A DNA stretch of 64,000 nucleotides from Abyssibacter sp036156195 (GTDB taxonomy: Bacteria; Pseudomonadota; Gammaproteobacteria; Nevskiales; OUC007): the NCBI GenBank assembly GCA_036156195.1, contig JAYZUZ010000009.1, forward strand, positions 1-64,000, in the 5' to 3' direction. Below, in pieces: positions 63,190 through 64,000 of this stretch. Within the stretch, counting starts at the first letter, position 1, and each line of letters begins with the position of its first letter. Under the pieces are notes generated by a model that was not told where the DNA came from, ran no database searches, and saw nothing but the letters and a program-made list of their open reading frames with translations. Both the position numbers and the translations under genes were made by a program.

Positions 63190-64000
63190 GTGACAGATCG
63201 CCCCAACCCGGCCGCGAACCTGGATGCCTGGCTGTGGCGGCGGAACCGTCGACCGCCACGGCCCTCACCCGGCCAGCAGCTGCCGACCCCGCACGGTTCG
63301 ATTCGGGTGCGCCGCAGCGGACCGCCGAACGGCTCGCCCACGCTGGTCTTGCTCTGTGACCCGCCCAACATGGTCGAGCACTATGACCCAACGTTGGCAG
63401 CGCTGGACGCAGTCACCCCCAGCGTCGTCGTCGAGTTGCCCGGCTTTGGCTTCTCACCGGTCAACCGTGGGCGGGGGTTGGAGTTTCACGCCACCGTCGA
63501 AGCCGTGGAATCGGCCTTGCAGCAACTCGGCGATGGCCCGTGGGTGCTCTTCGGGCCCTGCATCTGTGGTTTTGTTGCAGCTGAGATCGCGCAGCGCAGG
63601 CAGGTGCCAGTGGCCGGACTGGTACTGGCACAAGTCCCTGATGTGTCCGGCATGCAAGCCTGGTGCGACCGGATGGATCCCCAGAACCGATTGCGCAGAC
63701 CATGGATGGGTCAGATCCTGGGTCGACTAGGCGCCTCACGGCTCACACGATTCTGGTATCGCTTCGCCACAGCCGCCGAGACGGATGACCAACCGCTCAC
63801 CCAGATTGCCGAGCGGATGCTGGATGCCGGCGCCGGCTACCCGTTGGCGACCATGCTGCAATGCTGGGGCGATGCCCTGCGCGATGCATCGCTACAGTTG
63901 CCGGCGCTTGTGCTCTGGGGCAGGAATGACCGCTCCCACGCAACCACAGATCACCGCAGCAGCCTGCGACACGTGCCGGGTGCACGCCTGGTGGAACTGG
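63190..64000 (+). CDS. Alpha/beta-hydrolase-fold protein (3' end cut by window edge)
   Basis: An open frame of 270 codons runs off the window. It shows an alpha/beta-hydrolase layout: LVLLCDPPNMVEHYDP (first strand and oxyanion region), VVVELPGFGFSPVNRG (typical PGxGxS loop) and, late, LPALVLWGRNDRSH (the acid-strand region). At the nucleophile elbow the sequence is VLFGPCICGFVAAE, so a Cys occupies the usual Ser position (GxSxG). Dienelactone hydrolases also use Cys there, but a non-catalytic protein is possible. Starts are a GTG at 63190 or one at 63175. The C-terminal His region is not in the window. Confidence 0.72.
   Translation, partial: MTDRPNPAANLDAWLWRRNRRPPRPSPGQQLPTPHGSIRVRRSGPPNGSPTLVLLCDPPNMVEHYDPTLAALDAVTPSVVVELPGFGFSPVNRGRGLEFHATVEAVESALQQLGDGPWVLFGPCICGFVAAEIAQRRQVPVAGLVLAQVPDVSGMQAWCDRMDPQNRLRRPWMGQILGRLGASRLTRFWYRFATAAETDDQPLTQIAERMLDAGAGYPLATMLQCWGDALRDASLQLPALVLWGRNDRSHATTDHRSSLRHVPGARLVEL

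Overview
The window is GC-rich bacterial chromosome, densely packed with short intergenic gaps and many 4-base ATGA overlaps. The gene families point to an aerobic, Gram-negative gammaproteobacterium: TonB-dependent receptors, a B-type aconitase, PpsA/PpsR, Fe-SOD, Grx4, Hsp15 and a YqiB-like protein. The overall make-up would fit a Nevskiales/Salinisphaerales-type lineage, but that placement is inference. I see no rRNA, tRNA, CRISPR array, insertion sequence or prophage.

Layout. 1-3.5 kb: the end of a DUF2946-type periplasmic protein and a divergent aconitase (acnB). 3.6-10.8 kb: iron acquisition, with two divergent TonB-dependent receptors, then a Fur-box-preceded operon for a PepSY membrane reductase-like protein and two small membrane proteins. 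10.8-12.7 kb: an orphan ECF sigma factor and a cNMP-binding/degenerate-EAL protein. 12.6-24.7 kb: a nine-gene minus-strand cluster for acyclic terpene (citronellol/geraniol-type) degradation (atuA, B, C, D, E, F), interleaved with a complete electron-transfer route (etfA, etfB, ETF-quinone oxidoreductase). 25-28.7 kb: two hexose-phosphate mutases around a YqiB-like gene. 28.7-36.9 kb: a PAS histidine kinase, a lipoprotein, an acyl-CoA ligase that could activate terpene acids, and the ppsR/ppsA gluconeogenic pair. 37-40.5 kb: a three-gene signalling operon whose kinase carries an ETR1-like ethylene-binding membrane domain with the copper ligands and every other key residue I could compare; its partners are a REC-GGDEF-EAL protein and a single-domain receiver. 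40.7-50.3 kb: a DMT transporter, a NAPE-PLD-like hydrolase, a CinA-like protein, an amidase lipoprotein, an MscS channel, an isocitrate dehydrogenase fused to a CBS pair, Hsp15, Grx4 and Fe-SOD. 50.3-58.2 kb: argF, an ergothioneine locus (egtD divergent from egtC-egtB), nadC, an AGCS symporter and metC. 58.2-64 kb: a glycerophosphodiesterase, a LolA-like protein paired with an RND/MMPL transporter fused to a cNMP-binding domain, a small membrane protein and a truncated alpha/beta hydrolase.

How the parts fit. Terpenoid or fatty acids would be activated by an acyl-CoA ligase. AtuD would pass electrons to ETF and then quinone, AtuC/F would carboxylate geranyl-CoA, and the products would feed the TCA cycle (AcnB, Icd-CBS), with PpsA allowing gluconeogenesis. 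The ethylene-receptor-like kinase operon would connect a gaseous (or copper-linked) signal to c-di-GMP. A palindromic repeat occurs twice, each time supplying the stop codon of the gene before it. The most unusual item is the ethylene-receptor-like operon at 37018-40453.
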